From Sphingomonas sp. FARSPH (lineage in GTDB: Bacteria; Pseudomonadota; Alphaproteobacteria; Sphingomonadales; Sphingomonadaceae), in NCBI RefSeq assembly GCF_003355005.1, contig NZ_CP029985.1, forward strand, positions 248,001 through 312,000: a stretch of 64,000 bases of DNA, written 5' to 3'. Shown piece by piece: positions 62,877 to 64,000 of the stretch. Each line of letters opens with the position of its first letter. Position 1 is the first letter of the stretch. The position numbers were made by a program, and so were the translations under genes. The notes under the pieces are model-generated. The model saw nothing but the letters and a program-made list of their open reading frames with translations, had not been told where the DNA came from and ran no database searches.

Positions 62877-64000
62877 ATGCACCGCCGCGCGCTCGCCCCG
62901 CTCTGGCTCGCCCGCCCTTCGCGCTTCGCGGACGTGCAGCCGCGCGGCGGCCGGATCGGCGTCGCGCTGCTCGCGCTCGCACTGCTCTTTGCAACCGCGC
63001 TCGCGCTCGCCAGCCCCGCGCCGCCCGCCGCGAGCGGCGATCCGGCAAAGCGCGCGGAAGACCAGGCCGACATCGTGTTGTACGAAACGATCGTCGACAA
63101 CGTCCGCGCCGGCCGCGACTATTATCTCGCCGCGGCGGACGCGCAGCGCGCGGGCCATTATCCGCTGAAGCCCTTCGTCACGATGCGCCTGCCGACGCTG
63201 GCGCGCGTCCAGGCGGCACTGCCGCGCACCGTGGTGGACGGCCTGCTATACCTCCTCTGCGCCGCGGTGATGATCGCATGGTGGGCGCGGCTCACCTCCG
63301 CCTTCGCACGACCACCGCCGCGGCTGATCGCGCTGACGCTACTCGCCGGCGGCATGATGGCCTTCGTGCAGACCGATCTTGCCCCGTTCCACGAAATCTG
63401 GGCCGGGCTGCTGATCGCGCTGTCGCTGGGGGTGTGGAAACCCGGGCGGTGGCTGCCCGCGGTCGCCTTCGGATTGGCGGCGGCGCTGATCCGCGAGACG
63501 GCGGGGCTGTACCTGCTGTTGATGGGCGGCATCGCCCTGGTCGAGCGGCGCCCGCGCGAGGCGGCGGGATGGGCAGTCGCCGCCGCGGTGCTGGCGATCG
63601 CGTTGCTGCTCCACGCGCATGCGGTCGCGGGCGTCGTGCGGCCGCTCGACGCGGCGTCGCCGGGCTGGGCGGGACAGCTGGGGCCCGGTTTCTTCGTGCG
63701 GACGATGGCGCTGTCGACCGCGCTCGCGGTAGCGCCGCTGTGGCTCGCCGCGCCGCTGTTCGCGCTGTCGCTGTTCGGCTGGGCGGCGTGGCGCGATCCG
63801 CTCGCGGTGCGCGTGCTGGCGCTGCTAGCGGCATATGGGATCGTGCTGGCGCTGTTCGGACGGCTCGACACCTTCTATTGGGGGCTGCTGATCGCGCCGC
63901 TGTCGCTGGTCGGCATCGCGTTCGCGGTCGATGGCGCCCGCGATCTCCTGTCCGCCGCGATCGATACGCGGCGCATCACGGTGACGAGGCTGATCCGATG
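62877..64000 (+). CDS. Polytopic membrane protein (runs to the window edge)
   Basis: An open frame of 374 codons to the last base; the next base decides whether the final TG- is a stop, so the protein may be complete here. It begins MHRRALAPLWLARP, has a first helix (IGVALLALALLFATALALA), a periplasmic-like segment with ILYETIVDNVRAGRDYY-type residues (IVLYETIVDNVRAGRDYYL), and about eight further hydrophobic helices including LLYLLCAAVMIAWWARL and LPAVAFGLAAALIRETAGLY. The RETAG in a helix and overall pattern recall GT-C-fold integral-membrane glycosyltransferases, but I do not recognise the family. Confidence 0.75.
   Translation, partial: MHRRALAPLWLARPSRFADVQPRGGRIGVALLALALLFATALALASPAPPAASGDPAKRAEDQADIVLYETIVDNVRAGRDYYLAAADAQRAGHYPLKPFVTMRLPTLARVQAALPRTVVDGLLYLLCAAVMIAWWARLTSAFARPPPRLIALTLLAGGMMAFVQTDLAPFHEIWAGLLIALSLGVWKPGRWLPAVAFGLAAALIRETAGLYLLLMGGIALVERRPREAAGWAVAAAVLAIALLLHAHAVAGVVRPLDAASPGWAGQLGPGFFVRTMALSTALAVAPLWLAAPLFALSLFGWAAWRDPLAVRVLALLAAYGIVLALFGRLDTFYWGLLIAPLSLVGIAFAVDGARDLLSAAIDTRRITVTRLIR

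Overview
The window is GC-rich, densely coded chromosomal DNA of an alphaproteobacterium, most likely Sphingomonas or a close relative. This is inferred from gene content and order (clpP-clpX next to tig; gatCAB; secB / Tim44-like / mltA / smr; dnaA-rpsT-mutM-ubiE-ubiB; a long TonB-dependent receptor) and from short palindromic repeats between genes. No database search was possible, so the genus is an inference. I see no prophage, insertion sequence, CRISPR array or rRNA.

Layout. 1-2568: the end of a CPBP-type membrane protein gene and two Tad-type pseudopilin genes. 3101-8341: clpX, clpP, a glycosyltransferase, two palindromic repeats, tig with a long basic tail, and tRNA-Leu(TAG). 8455-13669: two tiny proline-rich genes, a periplasmic cyclophilin, and a gatC-gatA-gatB run with a vapBC toxin-antitoxin pair inserted between gatA and gatB. 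13760-18303: a HAD phosphatase, an unknown protein, a DUF3089 hydrolase, ruvX and a zinc alcohol dehydrogenase. 18497-20697: pyrB and a dihydroorotase-like gene lacking most catalytic residues. 20908-24682: a ParA / DNA-binding partner / SPOR module with a second SPOR gene. 24687-33329: serB, miaA, ilvB-ilvN-ilvC, yceI, a BLUF photoreceptor, and leuA preceded by a leucine-codon leader peptide and an attenuator-like structure. 33326-36409: a gene broken by an amber codon, an unknown exported protein, and folE / pteridine-reductase-like SDR / folB. 36644-45732: a TonB receptor, two small genes, a POT peptide transporter, a PcaF-like thiolase, tRNA-Leu(CAA) and yifB. 46240-49378: rpmH, rnpA, yidD, yidC and engB. 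49412-57300: a GST-like gene, dapE, trpS, murJ, secB, a Tim44-like gene, mltA and smr. 57335-62786: dnaA, rpsT, mutM, ubiE and ubiB. 62877-64000: a membrane protein running to the window edge.

How the genes work together. Most are housekeeping: protein quality control (ClpXP, trigger factor, cyclophilin), tRNA-dependent amidation, pyrimidine and branched-chain amino-acid synthesis, folate, ubiquinone, peptidoglycan and membrane-protein biogenesis, and replication initiation. Start-stop overlaps of 1-4 bases are common, so translational coupling looks general.

The most notable points are: (1) rpmH lies entirely inside the only ATG-initiated reading frame of rnpA; (2) a MIGTRALLLRLIRP leader with rare CTT codons and alternative palindromes precedes leuA; (3) vapBC, with its own palindromic operator, sits between gatA and gatB and its toxin stop overlaps the gatB start; (4) a pseudo-dihydroorotase is coupled to pyrB; (5) an in-frame amber codon interrupts a gene coupled to leuA; (6) CcrM-type GANTC sites and dyads cluster upstream of dnaA.
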